Both the position numbers and the translations under genes were made by a program. 64,000 nucleotides of DNA from NCBI RefSeq assembly GCF_029931775.1, contig NC_079312.1, forward strand, positions 139,237,872-139,301,871, read 5' to 3'. The notes below the pieces were generated by a model. The model worked only from the letters and a program-made list of their open reading frames with translations. It did no database searches and was not told where the DNA came from. This DNA comes from Euleptes europaea (taxonomy: Eukaryota > Chordata > Lepidosauria > Squamata > Sphaerodactylidae). This document shows, piece after piece, positions 1-15,952 of this stretch (position 1 is the stretch's first letter; every line of letters begins with the position of its first letter).

Positions 1-108
1 TTCAGAAAGATGCTATAATGCACAAGGCATTCTGGGATTTTTTTTCCATTCACTTTTAGCTTAAATGTCTTTTGTAAGTCTGAGGAAGTCTAACCATCTC
101 TGAAAGCC
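1..108 (-). other. SOX9: SOX9 3' UTR, partial
   Basis: Sequence directly after the TAA on the minus strand. The window ends before any poly(A) signal can be assigned, so only the first 108 nt of the 3' UTR are present. Confidence 0.85.
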
Positions 109-3914
<3,806 letters not shown>

Positions 3915-3986
3915 TCAAAATCAAGCCGGGGGTGGGGTGGGGTGGGGGGGTTGTCTCTTAAAACAGCATTGAAAAGCGAGCAAGGC

Positions 3987-4086
3987 GACCAAAAAGTTTG
4001 CAAAAAGTTTGCAAAAGTTTGGGAAAAGTTTGCAAAAGTTTGCAAAAGTTTGCGAAAAGTTTGCGAAAAGTTTGCGAAAAGTTTGG
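3987..4086. repeat. Tandem minisatellite in SOX9 5' leader
   Basis: Eight or nine degenerate copies of an 11-13 bp unit (aaaagtttgc / aaaagtttgcg). In the mRNA sense the unit reads gcaaactttt. It lies about 170-270 nt upstream of the SOX9 ATG, so it would be transcribed into the leader. Confidence 0.9.
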
Positions 4087-4102
4087 GGCTTGGTTCGCGG
4101 AG

Positions 4103-4140
4103 ACTTGGGAGGGAGGGAGGGAGGGAGAGAGGGAGGGGGG
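4103..4140. repeat. GGGA-rich simple repeat in leader
   Basis: Run of gagg/gaga units; CCCT/CTCC on the SOX9 sense strand. A low-complexity tract without other signal. Confidence 0.85.
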
Positions 4141-4424
4141 AAAAACGTGGATCGCAGGCGCCTTGCAGAGCCGCCGCTGCAGTTTTTGCTCCCTCTCAAG
4201 AAACAGACATGTGGCCAGCTGCTCTCTTCGCGGATGGCCCAAGAGAAGTTGGCGAGCAGGGAAAAGAAGTCGGACGCGGACGGGTCCTTCTCCCCCTTTC
4301 AAAAGAAGAAGAAAAGTTCCGTCGGCTTTTTGGGTGGGTGGGTGCGTGGGGGGGGGGGATCTCGATTTCGAAGGCTCCCAAAACCACCTAGTCAATTTCG
4401 AGCTGAGCTTTCCTGACTCTCCCC

Positions 4425-4520
4425 CTGGATCTCTTTAATAAATACTCTCTACTTTAGAAACTCTCAGCCAATGGCAACCCGGCCCCTAGAGGGCTGGCAC
4501 ACAGCTGATTGGCTGAAAAG
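4425..4520 (-). promoter_or_regulatory. SOX9: SOX9 core promoter: TATA-like box plus two CCAAT boxes
   Basis: On the minus strand, TATTTATTAAA (4444-4434) is a TATA-like element. A CCAAT box lies at 4468-4472 in inverse orientation (ATTGG on the minus strand) and another at 4512-4508 in sense orientation, about 30 and 70 bp upstream. CCAAT boxes bound by NF-Y/CBF are established components of the mammalian SOX9 proximal promoter. Position relative to the ATG (~600 nt) is inferred. Confidence 0.75.
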
Positions 4521-4568
4521 TTTTCAGGGGCAGGGAGGGGAGAAACGAGCGCAAATTTCAGTGTCGGG

Positions 4569-4612
4569 GAGGGAGGAGGAGGAGGAGGAGGAGGAGGAGG
4601 AGGAGGGGGGGG
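4569..4612. repeat. (GAG)n purine tract upstream of SOX9 promoter
   Basis: About eleven GAG/GGA triplets followed by a G run, just upstream of the distal CCAAT box. It reads CTC/CCT on the SOX9 sense strand, a GA/CT-type tract common near TATA-poor promoters. Confidence 0.9.
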
Positions 4613-6880
4613 AGAAAAGGGAGAAAAGAAAGTTGGTCGCGCTGCTGAGCTTTGTACTTCCCAGCTCTTGTGATCTATGCCTCGAAGTAAATGTCTCCCT
4701 TCTGTTTCTGCGTATTGATCCAGGCAGGTTTCTGTTGCAGCTTTCAGAGCGAAGAAAGGCCCGGAATCTTTTCTAATAGATACGTCATCCCTGGTGAAAC
4801 TAAACTGCAAAAAAAGAAAGAAAGAAAGAAAAAAAGACACACCCTGGCTCTTTACTGTGCCCCCCCGTCCCTCCCTCCGCTTTCAAGTCGGCGATCCTGT
4901 GACTCGCCTCTCCCGTGGGAGAGTTTTGTTTTGATTTTGCTCATCCTGATATTTTGTCCCGGCTTTTAAAGGGTCCAGGAAGACGGCAGTTTTGCATTTC
5001 CAGCGCTTTTGCCTGCGATCCACTGAACGGGAAAGAGGGAGGGTGGCTCTCTTTCAGCGCGCCCTCGTTTCCACCGAGTCTACGAAGTGACCGTCGGCAT
5101 TTCAAAAGGCTGGAAAATCCCCTTTAAAAAAAATGGTTATCGCTGAAGTCCCGTACTTTGCATCTCAAGAACATCTGCCAACATCCCCCCCCCCCAATAA
5201 AGTTGATTCCCAACCTCAAATATGAAAACCTATTCTGTTTTGCTACAGGAGCAAATATGATCAAATTTCCCCTTTAAGCAGTTTCCGTTTAGAATTTGCG
5301 TGGATAATCTCAGCAGGGATATGGAGAGAGGCCTCTGGAGCAGGTCGACTCAGAAGTAAGACCCCCTTTTTATTCAGTGGGTCTTATTCTCACGAAACTA
5401 TTTCTTAGGAAGTAACCATGCCGGCCTGTGGACTAAGTCCCAGAACTCAGGCTTAGGATCGGACTGCACACATTGCTGGGACCTGTAGAGATGGTAGTCA
5501 GTTGCACGATTGGGAGGGATAAACTCCTGTATAAAACCCACCTAAGCCCTCCTTCAGCGTAGTCTTTAAAACAAACAAACAAACAAACAAACAAAAAAAA
5601 AACAATAGACACCCTGAATTTACAAAATATTCCAAAGCTACAAATGCAAGTAGATGTAACCGAAATCTATTCCCTTCCCCCGATTTTTTCTGTTTCATCT
5701 CGGAGAACAATACATTTTCTTCTTCAAAGAGTCTGGCTTCGGGGCTGTCTATTGAAAGTGGTAAGTGCGAATGCTAATTCTATCGCTCTCGGATCTGTAT
5801 ATATGTATACACACACCTATCGCCTGAACAGTCGTTGCCAAAATCGCTTTTGATTTTTTTTGTTTTTTCAAGGTAAGAGAGAAGGCAAGTTTAGTGGTCG
5901 TGAAATCCAAGCAAAATTGCCCCGCGCTCCGAGAACTGCCAACCTCGAGGAGAAAGAAGGAGGCATACCTACTGGTGATTGATTAGTATTTTGATAATGA
6001 CCGATCCATCTGGGGAGGCGTCCCTATTTCACTGGGGCATGGCTGCAGGCGCCTGTGTAGCTCGCGTCTCTGAGCAATTGGGACTGCCCTGCAGCCGTGG
6101 TCGCTTCTTGCACGCCAAACCCCTTTCGATCATTCGCTGTCGTGCTGTCTTGCCGGGGACAGACGCCTTTCCGCGGCTCTGCGTTACTTTCCGTGCGTTT
6201 CCCCCCCCCCCTCCACCCCATCTCGTCTCTTTCCTTGGAACTTTTGCAGTTCACTGCCGCCTAAATAAATCACCTTGACTGTGGGTGAGTGGTAATTCTT
6301 TCTTCTATCCAGAGGGGGCGCCACAGGCTCAGAAACTAGCGCGCTGTTTCAAGTTAGACATGTTAAGATGTTTAATTTCTTTTTTTTTTTTTTGAGAAGG
6401 GGAAAAAAAAAACCTAGGCGCCCCCCCCCTCTAACCCCCTCGCGCACACGCGCACATAGACTCCGAATTAGTCTCTGGCGAGGTGATCTATCAGCCTTCA
6501 GTCATTTTATGCTGTCCCCCAGGACCCAAGAGGGAATCGCTGGAAATCCAGCCTGCAGATGAAATGATTTCGGCCTCTATGAAACTGATAAAGAGATCAG
6601 ATTGTTTCCCGCTGAAACTGTAGTTGTCGTTGGTTTCATTTTTATTTTTATTTAAATAAAACATTTGGTTCATTGACTGGCAGAGCTCGGGAGAAGGCTG
6701 TTTCATCAGCTCTCCCTGCTCCTCGAGCGCTTCCCCCCCCCGTTGCCGTTTAGGGGACCCTGGCTGCCCCCCGGTCTTTTAAAACCTGACCCTTAGATTA
6801 GCCCCCAACCCCCCGCTCATCTAGGGAGAGCGAGGCAACAAGGAGAGCCAAGGAGCGCCGCTGTCTGAAAGCCCGTTCGG
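4613..6880. other. Unique upstream flank, no gene seen
   Basis: Mixed-composition single-copy-looking DNA. Simple repeats only: (AAAG)n at about 4808-4832, (AAAC)n at 5570-5603 and homopolymer C/T runs near 5188, 6202 and 6380. No credible coding frame and no recognised mobile element. Confidence 0.6.
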
Positions 6881-7480
6881 ACCCTGCGATCCTATCTGCG
6901 GGAGGAAAGCGCATTGAACTGGGGGGTCGCTCGCTGCAACGCGCGCACGTGGGGGCGGCCTCGGTCCCGAAGGAGCCCTGCGGGGCTTCGCCCGGGCTGC
7001 CTCGGCAGCTGGACAGCAGCCCGGTCGCATCCTTTGCAAGCTCATCCGGAGTCAAGCCACACGGGGGTGGTGGGGTGGTGGAGTTGCCCCGTCCCGAAGC
7101 AATTGGGCCATTTACGCACGGGAGCGTTGGGTTTGGATTTGCCACTGTCTAGATGCGCGCTCTCCCCGTCCAAATGCCCCCAAACTCAACAATAAGCCCC
7201 CATGCAGAGTTTGGAGAACTCAGACGGGGGGGAAATGTGCACCGAGAGGCAAATCCGAGGCAAAACGGGCCGGGCTCGTCGGTCTGATCCGTGGCGGCGA
7301 CCCTGCTCAACCAGGCGCCCCCGAACCGCACCGGCGGCCAGAGAGTCGCCTGGGGCGCTGGCTGAAAGCGAAGCCCTGCGCTGACTTGCCCGGCCTGAAC
7401 GGGCCGGATCCTCTCCTTCTCCGACGGACGCCCCTCGGGGTCCTGAGCCCGGTTCCCATCGGGTATCGCCCTCTCGGTAT
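6880..7480. promoter_or_regulatory. Second CpG-rich block, 2.5-3 kb upstream of the SOX9 promoter
   Basis: Dense CpG (cgcgcgcacg, gcggcgaccc, ctccgacgga and others) in otherwise unique DNA, separated from the promoter block by AT-richer sequence. In mammals a divergent lncRNA (SOX9-AS1) is described upstream of SOX9. Whether this island is its promoter here is inference only; no transcript structure can be read. Confidence 0.5.
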
Positions 7481-7556
7481 TGCGCTCGTAGCTTTCCCGA
7501 CGGAAGAAACCCTGCCTGAGCCTCAAATTCCCCTTCGGTTGGGAAGCAGACAAAAC

Positions 7557-7594
7557 ATTCAAACAAACAAACAAACAAACAAACAAAAAACAAA
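7557..7594. repeat. (AAAC)n microsatellite
   Basis: Six to seven CAAA units; a similar tract lies at 5570-5603. Confidence 0.9.
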
Positions 7595-7599
7595 CACAT

Positions 7600-10500
7600 T
7601 TCTTTGCGCCTCTTGGGCGCCTAACCAATTCCTACAGGAATCTCCTGGGGGGTTTTTTTTGGTCCTTGAACGGCCTTGGGGGCTTTGTAAGTTCGATCAG
7701 AAACTGTACATGCGAAAATGCACTTTTTGTTTTTAAAAGGAGATGCGATTTGGGATATGTGATTCCCCCTCTTTTACCTCTGCTGCATTCCCAATTAAAG
7801 GCGGCATCCGATTAAATCTTCCGAAATAGCGCTGGAAGAGTGAAAAGATAATTGGGTGATTCACCTGGGGGGTGGGTGGGGGGGCTTAATGGAAAAAAAA
7901 AGGCAAAAATCGACGGGGGAATTAAAGTTTTACGGAAGATATTGTAGTCCGGTTCTTTGCAACGTTTAAAGGACACCCTGGGTCCTCCCAGCACCGTACA
8001 GACCCAAATTCACATTTCGAGCAGCGATCCGGAAAGGCGAGAATTCTTCTCCATCCCGTTGTATTCTTGGATGAATAACACTGCCCAGTTGATAGTTCTT
8101 TGAGTGTCATTGGAATTCGCTCCAGAAACCAGTTTGCTTAAACGTCTAGTGTGTGTGTGTGTGTGGGTTTTTTTTTTTTTTAAATTACCGTCCTCTGCTT
8201 AAAAACAAAACAAAAAAAAACCCGAGTGAATCGAACCGGGGCTTAGTCGGCGACGGTGAATAGCACCTACAGTTACAAACCCCTGGTTTTCTGCTAGGTG
8301 ATCCAGAAACACAGGCGTTAGTCAAGCACATTTTCATTCGAAAAGACCTCCCCCCCACACACTTATTCCCCAGCATTTTTAAAATTAGGAAAATGGTTTT
8401 CAAAATACTTTGCAGTTAGATGGTATGCAGAATTTTTTTTAAAAAAGTTATCAGACAATAGCAACAGGTAAACTGGTCACCCGGTTTCGGGGTTTGTTTG
8501 CCCCCCCCCCCAATACGGTCGTCCTTCTGCAATGCCCGAGAATCATCTCAACCAGCTCCCTTTAAAAAATTCTCCCTCTTTTGAAGAGGAGTTTTATTTC
8601 CCAAAGGGCGAGTCCTGACATCCCAAAGGGGAGGGGGGCGCAGGGCTTGCCGCATCCGCGTTTAGAGGGCCTCCAGGTCGTGCTAATTCAGGTCAGTGAG
8701 TGATTTGGGGGCGGGGAGGGGGGGGCACGCCAGTCTCCCCCCCCCACTTTCGAAGCCACGGCAATGAATTCCAGAAGGGTGCTGCTTGCCTCTGGCAAAC
8801 ACCACAGCTGTCCAACTGGGCTGGATCGGGTGGGTCAGTCGCTCAAGCGATTGCCTTGTTGTGTCAGGGCCATCTCGGCAAAGATCCCTCCACCCCCTTA
8901 TATTTCCTGCAAAGTTTAGGACTCTCTGAAGCTGCCTTTGTAATGTATCCTTCCTCCTCCCCGCAGCCTCTGTGATCATTCATCACAGTGAACTATCAGG
9001 GAGAAGAGCTGCAGTTGGCAAAGCGGGATGGTCACCCGACAGGGGCTGGTGACCAAGCTTTAATGGGGGGGGCAGCTTTGGGGAGGACGGGTCTGTTTGC
9101 GAGAGGGAGGAGTTCCCCGCTGGGGACTTGGGGGCTGCTACCCCAGGAAACACCCTTTCCTAACTTGGGAATGCTCTCTGTTCCAGAGGAATCAAAAGGC
9201 AGCAGGGTTGGGGATGAGGATCCAAAATGTATTTCAAACTAGGCCCACTATAAGCAGTTTTTAAAGACATGCATGTGAGGAGCCAGAAGGTAATGGAAAG
9301 AAGGGCTCTGGACTGCGCCATATGCAAATCTCTTACAACTAATGCATTCTGCAAAAGCAGATCACAGATAAAATTATTTCATTGTGTTCTCGCCAGTATT
9401 TCCTAAGCATGCAAATCTAATTTCAAATAAAATATATTGTATGGATTTTTTTTTTTGGAAAGCCCACCTTTTAATATTTTTTGCTTGCAATTCTTTTTGG
9501 GGGGGCCCTCACAATTTTAGCCAGTTTTTAAAGGTATTTTATTTATCTCCCTTCAAAGTGGGAGGAGATGGAAAGATGCTAGACATAAATCCAAAAGGCC
9601 TTGATTTAGTTTTGCTCAGAGGAAGAAGTTTTTGGAATCTTTGACGGAGGATGCAATATTTTCATCCAGTTATTTTGTTCTAATTCAGATCACAGGTATG
9701 GGACATGCACATTCTCCAACCTACCTTTCCCAGTTAATAAACAATAATAATAATAAAAAAACAGCGAAGGATGAATAAGGTCATTTATGCATGGTCGCTT
9801 TACCCTCCTTTATTCCATGTTTCAGCCAGGATAAAAATTTTCAGTATGCACGTTACCTCATTCCTTGGAAGCTCAACGCTGTTTCAACACAAAATGAACC
9901 CGGCTTTTCCCATTCGTCTTCTGGCCCGAATTAAATTGTTCATCCTGGCTCATTCTGGAGTCACAGAGCATGCATACTCTGTTCTCGGGTTGAGCTTCGC
10001 CCCACCCTTTTCCAAAACCCTCTTCAAGGCAGCATGCAGATAGCCAAACAGGGGATGCACAGAAGATTGGCTTCTCTCACAGCCAATCACAAAACAGTGT
10101 GTAAAGAGGCAGGGATTCAAGTGCTTCCTGCTACCTCGGAGCTCTTTCTGAGCAAAAGAAAGGCTTTTTAAAAATGAGGCTTGGATTTCTCCCCCTCCTT
10201 CTTTCAGATTGCTCCATTTTTTTGTCTTGTTGTTCTTAAAATGCTTTTTTATGCAGCAGTTGGGTTGGGGGGAAGAAAATTTTCTCTCAGGGTGAGTACT
10301 GCGATGTCAGCCAATTACAGAGCAGCATTTAAAAGGGCAGGACTTGATTTGAACTTGGGAGACTGCTTTTCTGTATTAATGCCTCCATTAGCACAGTTTC
10401 GTCCCTGATCATTCCAGCCAATGCATACAGTTTCCCCCAACCTGGGTTACATGGATGCTGTCTGAAATGGGAAATAAAGGAGGTTAAAGCAACCATGCAT

Positions 10501-11635
10501 AAAGGACCTAAGTGTGATGTTGTCTGGCAGGCAGACAGACAGATAGGGCTTAGACTCTTCCTTGAAACTGACAAGCCATGTTTAGGCTTGTTGGCTACAC
10601 CACCACTCTAAACAGGCCTGGCTCTGAGCTTGGTAGCAAAGGCTTTGCAGTGGTAGGGAAGGGATTCCTGGATGCAGGGATGGGGGGTGTTTTGCAGTGG
10701 TAGAACTGATCCAGTGTACACATGTTTTCCCATGTTAGAGACCAATTATGTACACAGTCTCACTTTTTCCAATCAGCAATTTTCAAGCTAAGATGTAACT
10801 GCTTCAATCCCACATTCTAGCTCTCTGGTTTAGATGGTTTCTGGATCACAGCGGGCAGCATCTCTCCAAGTACCCATCAATGTGACCAAAAAGTGCTTAA
10901 CTTTGACTGAATCATGCCCTAAATTTTGACAGTAGGGTATCATTTTACAAACAGCAGAACAATATTGAATTGTCAGGGTGTTCAATAGCTAATGCCTTTT
11001 TGTCTGCCCAAACCTCAGACAACCCATATTGTCGGATCCTCTCCAAAATAAGAGATACAAATAAGACAGCTGGTAAGTGGAAATGTAATAGTAAACAAAT
11101 TTCTGCCTTTTGATTTTATAAATTCAGGAAAAAGAACTACAGTTCTGGTTTTGTTGTCCTATATTATATTTTAATTATTTATGCATTTTAATTCTAAGTA
11201 TCCATAAATTTAATTGTAGGTATCCATAAATAACAAAAAGTCTGTCAGGGGATATTGGGAACAGCAAAACAATGACATGTTCAGATATATCAAAATGCCT
11301 TTCATAGTTCTATTTTAAAAGATGTGGTAGAAAAGCACATGCCAAATCTACGCATTTTGCCTGCCTACTAAATTTTCTACTTCTTTCAAACTTAGAAACA
11401 AAATTGGCAATGATTTATTTTTGTGTTGATTAAAAAAAAATTGTTTGGAGAAGAGGAAGAGAATTCCTTTAAATGAAACATAGAATCTGATGCAGGGCTC
11501 TCTGTGTTACAAAATTCTATTGTTCTGCTAAATGGACTGACTGAGCGCACCACATTCCTCTTTCCCGCCCTTATTTATGAAATTCTCTATTTTACTTATT
11601 GTATGTGACCATACCGCATCCAAACTTATTGTATC
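7600..11635. other. Unique AT-rich upstream sequence, no gene seen
   Basis: No coding frame with family identity and no recognised transposon. It contains a (GT)n-T run at 8150-8182, a diverged CCAAT-bearing duplicate at about 10079-10128 and 10308-10357, and a convergent SOX half-site pair at 10959-10973. Confidence 0.55.
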
Positions 11636-11639
11636 TCTA

Positions 11640-12085
11640 TTTCTCTGAAATGCTGTTAGCTTAATTAAAACATATATTTCTTTAACTTTAACTCTATCTT
11701 TGGAGTTGATTTTTGTTTCCAGTGACTGGCACAGCCACAGTTATCATATGTAACACCATACACAGTTGTTCTAGCTACAGTTATCATACGTAACACCATA
11801 CAAAGTGGACCTTTAGCTAGATTAGGTACCAGATTTAACAAGAATATCTCGGGTTTACATGGAATATCCACCTCCATTCCAACAGTTAAACATTTCACTA
11901 TTTCAGACCAAAATGATATAGCTCTTTCACATTTCCACCACATGTGTATAAAATCTGCTTGTTTTCTATCACAGTACCAACAGCTGTCATTTTCTGAGTT
12001 ATGGATTTTACTTAATCTAAGTGGGGTTATATACCACATATATACCATCTTTATTAGATTTTCTCTCATTTGCATACTGACTGTA
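11640..12085 (-). mobile_element. L1-type LINE fragment, 3' end of ORF2
   Basis: The minus strand encodes a stretch resembling the C-terminal part of L1 ORF2: the order MVYMWYITPLRLSKI, then CWYCDRKQADFIHMWWKCE, then a W/F-rich segment matches the family. 5'-truncated. A ~44-bp internal tandem duplication lies at 11731-11810 (the acagttatcata(t/c)gtaacaccata unit occurs twice). Only the C-terminal segment remains, so it is inactive. Confidence 0.75.
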
Positions 12086-12667
12086 AGCTAAATGGAATAT
12101 TAAAAACTTGTTCTCTAAGAAAGAATTGTAACCACATTATGCCCAGATTCCTCACAATTCAATCCCATTCAAATTGAAATCCATGGAAGTAAACTGCACA
12201 GTTAAATGAACTAGTTCCTTGAAACATAAGACACTACTACCTTTTGGTGGACTGTTGGGCCTAAGGCCAATTCGCACGTGCCGTTTTGAGCACTTCTCGG
12301 CCCTTTCCCCTCTGTTGGTCTGTATGTGTAAATAACAAGAAGGCACTTCTACATGTGCAAGTAGCAGCTTTATGATGCGTGAAAAACAGAAAGGCGATTC
12401 AAGATGCACAGGTACAGGTTTCTGAACGGGTTGATGGCCCTGCAGGAAGGTTGATTTATAACTGTATTTCCACTTTCCTGCTCCTTACAATCCTCCTGTG
12501 ATTTTGGTGTATGGATTCTGGAATCAAGAAACTGCATACATTGTTTATCATAACAGCTTCACAGTTAACTATATTATTTAATGTGCTCAGATAAAAATTC
12601 TATTTTTCCCTGAGAATACCCATGCTTTAGAAGTTGCCTTCATGCTAAGCATATTAATGCAGTTATG

Positions 12668-12848
12668 ACACACATGAAGCTGCCTTAGGCTGAATCACAC
12701 CATCAGTCCATCAAGGTCAGTATTCTCTACTCAGACTGGCAGCAGCTGTCCATGGTCTCATCTCCTACCTGATGTTTTTAACTGGAGATGCTGGGGATTG
12801 AACCTGGGACCTTCTGCATACCAAGTATATGTTCTCCTGCCGAGCCAA
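12668..12848 (-). mobile_element. tRNA-derived SINE (tRNA-Ala-like head)
   Basis: Reverse-strand copy of the same family as 19884-20095. It shows the B-box-like region (gattgaacctgggacc in reverse), the mid-body ccatcaaggtcagtattctc and the 3' end aggcagcttcatg. Diverged from the other copies. Confidence 0.8.
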
Positions 12849-13149
12849 TTAAACTTGCTCAACAAAACCTTAAAGTGACTATAGGTTTACAAAATGATAA
12901 CGTTTCACCTAGGGAAAATACATACGGTACATATTTTTGCAAAATTCTTCTTGGAAATATCCTATTTTCACTTTCAAAAATCTGTTTGAATGCCTGTCTC
13001 CTGCCTCACCCTCATTCTTGGCTGGTCTTTGATTCTAATGATGAGGACAGTATTGTCCCTTTCACTCTGGGCCCCTCATTTCCTGAGAAAGAGATCTGGG
13101 CCAGTATTCCGAGGCCAGAACAACATCTTGACACTGGTTTTTGCTGTGA

Positions 13150-15940
13150 ATGAACAATGGATTCTTAAAGGGCATCTGAAGAAAGACGAATACAATCAGT
13201 TTTGCTCCTTATTTCTCTTACAGTATTTCTCTTCTCTGAACAGATTTTTGTTTGAGGGGTGGAACGGATTAAATCTGGTGCTAAAATTCATCTATCTTGG
13301 GTTTTAGTAACACTTGGAAAAAGTTACACTCTCTAAGGAGATTCAGGGATTTTTGGAAATGATGCTTAAAAACAAGGATGATAGACTATTTCAGCTATAA
13401 ACTGTCTTGATTTTTATCAGTTAACCATTCACAATAATTGTTAAAACATGTGTACAGGCAATATTAAAATAATTCTGGTGATAATTTTTGGATTCATCAT
13501 AATTAAATTGGTAGCTCACAAGGATATTAACGTTGTTCTTACTGAGCATCATCCACACAAAGTTAAATACTTTTAGACCCTGTTTATGTCAATAAAATCA
13601 GAGGAAGGTAAAAGTGTTCTGCTGTGGCTGGTTTGTGCTTAACATTTATTTATGCCCTGAGAGACATTTGCCTGACTCATTGGTTTCTACATGTATGCAA
13701 GATCCAGATCCAACAAGTGGAAGGTCTTCTTCTGTGGCTGTGACTGAGGGACTTTGCTGTCATGGAAGCTTCTTGAAGGACTTTGGTTTGAGAGGCTTGT
13801 GGGGTAGAAATTTGATTTTACTGAGTCTTGTATAGGAGACGCTTCTACATAGATTGTTTAGAAGAAATCCATCAGCAAATATGGCTTCTTGAATGGACCG
13901 TCCAATTAAAATTAGATTTTTATTCTGACAGTGCAGTCTAAAGCTGCAGTGCAGCAAATATAGGCAACTTAAATACCACTGGCCCCTTAGGTCTGAATTC
14001 TGTTGGTCAAGGAGGACAATCTACTGTGAGTTGATTTCAACAAGAAGTAGATGCACTTAACTTTCTGTGTGCACTTTCTCTGTTTTGAGGTCCTGGATTT
14101 GAGGTGTTTTAATAAACCTAACTGTATGCTGGATTACAGCCTAGACAATCAATGTTTTCAATTTGCAAGATGACATTAGTATTTTTTTAGTATAACAGTC
14201 ACATACAGCAAGAACATAATGATTATACTGCAGCTATAATTTATAAAATTTGCTTTTTCTGTTGCTTTAATTTTTTAACTAGTTTAATTCACTGTGTAGC
14301 TTTAAATAAAGGCTGAATCCTTATTTACTTTCTGCATTTGTTCCATATGAGTATATTATATGGTTTTTAACACTTTCAGTAGGCAATGAAAGTAAACGTA
14401 CCACAGTTGAAGTCTCTTAATATAAGGAACTGTGTACAATCCTATGTTATAAGATGAGAAATAGTTAGCATTTTAAATGTTTGGATGCTGTAAACCATTC
14501 TTAAACTCATTCGTGTTATTATTTATTATTTGTGGTAGTATTTTTATTTTTTTTACAAAATCCATATTTTTGGAAGCAGCTGTTTTAATTATGACATATA
14601 TGTCAAAGCTAACATGCTGTGAAAATTGTACATCATGTTTCATAGCGCATACAGATAAATAAATGACAGTAATTTAAAACTAGCCATATTCTGTTTAGGA
14701 GCCCAGCTAGTTTTAAATTACTGCTAAGGAATAGTTCAAATTACATGGCCAAGCTATGGCTTACAAGAAATCCATCAGAATTGGAAGAGGGAATAGAACA
14801 GCCATTCTCTCTACCTGTTTGTGTAGCTCCTTGCTAACGCAGGACAAGCCAGACTGTTTATTTGGAGAAGTAAAGTTGTGGAAATATACTTGCAGGGTGT
14901 AATGTGGACAGCACGTGTTCCTGTGAGCTACCTGAAGTCTGTGTCCTAATAGTTTGCAGATGTCCCTGGGTCATTGATTTCCTATGGGCCAAAGAGCACA
15001 GCCCCCCCCCTCTCCTCACAGCTCTTCAAATTAAAAAAGAGAAGGGAGGGGGGAGCAGGGAAGTATTCACTTCTGGAACTTGTAAAATTGTTTGTTTGAG
15101 TTGTTTCCAACACTGCCCTAAATATTGAATCATTTGGAAATTCTAACTGCTAGTTCCATGCTCATTTGGAGTCATGATTTATTTGAAAAATAGAGAAATC
15201 TGCGCTGGGATCGCTTGAAGTTTGCTCAAGGTAGGGAGTTTATTTATGCTGGGGAAATTTATTTAAAAATCTCAATTTTGCTCTCCTGCATATTAAACAA
15301 ATATTCTCAATTATGTGTCAATATGTGTGAGTACACAGGTAACAATCAACGCTATTAGGATATTATATATATGATGCCTGGGGCTCATGGACTGAATGAC
15401 TCACTCATGGAGTTTTTAAAATGGTTAGAAAGCTGAAATTGGTCAGTACAAGTTCAAGACAGTCATGATTCGAAATGGCTGTAAATGGAACACTTTCAGG
15501 TTTCTGGCATACACCCGAAAAGCTGGCCAAGCTGCCACCCTAATCGAGTGCAGAGGAATGGGACTTTTATATTTACCAAGAATTCTTTGATTAGGGGAAT
15601 GGAGATTTCTTGTAGCAGCCAGGAACTTATCTCTACAGGCTGTATTTACTAGTATGTTAAAACAGGGATTTGCATTCATTTTGTACTAAACCAAAATTCA
15701 GATTTCAGTTCCATCCATGTACATGGAGGAATTTCCAAAGGACCTTACGGTGTATATAAATGGGTACTCTGCACTAAGCTGTTACAGGGATATGGGAGGT
15801 GTGCACAGACTTCCTGTTCCCCATAATGGCTTGGTGTTGGGGATTCACATGCAAAGGGGATGTGTGTTATGCTCCATGGGGATTTTTCCATGGCTGTACT
15901 GAAACCTCAGAGTTTTACATCAAGATACAAATATACATAG
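13150..15940. other. Unique AT-rich region, no gene seen; candidate regulatory DNA
   Basis: No transposon signature. Rich in TAAT and ACAAT motifs, including the convergent SOX half-site pair acaataattgt at 13431-13441. It lies 9-11 kb upstream of the SOX9 promoter, near the distance range where the mammalian testis enhancer TES/TESCO sits. I could not identify TESCO itself. Confidence 0.45.
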
Positions 15941-15952
15941 GCACATACAAAT

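Noticed and set aside
12240-12420. Possible Harbinger-like MITE (taaggccaattcgcacgtgc)
   Set aside because: Only one plausible end seen; no matching inverted terminus or TSD found.
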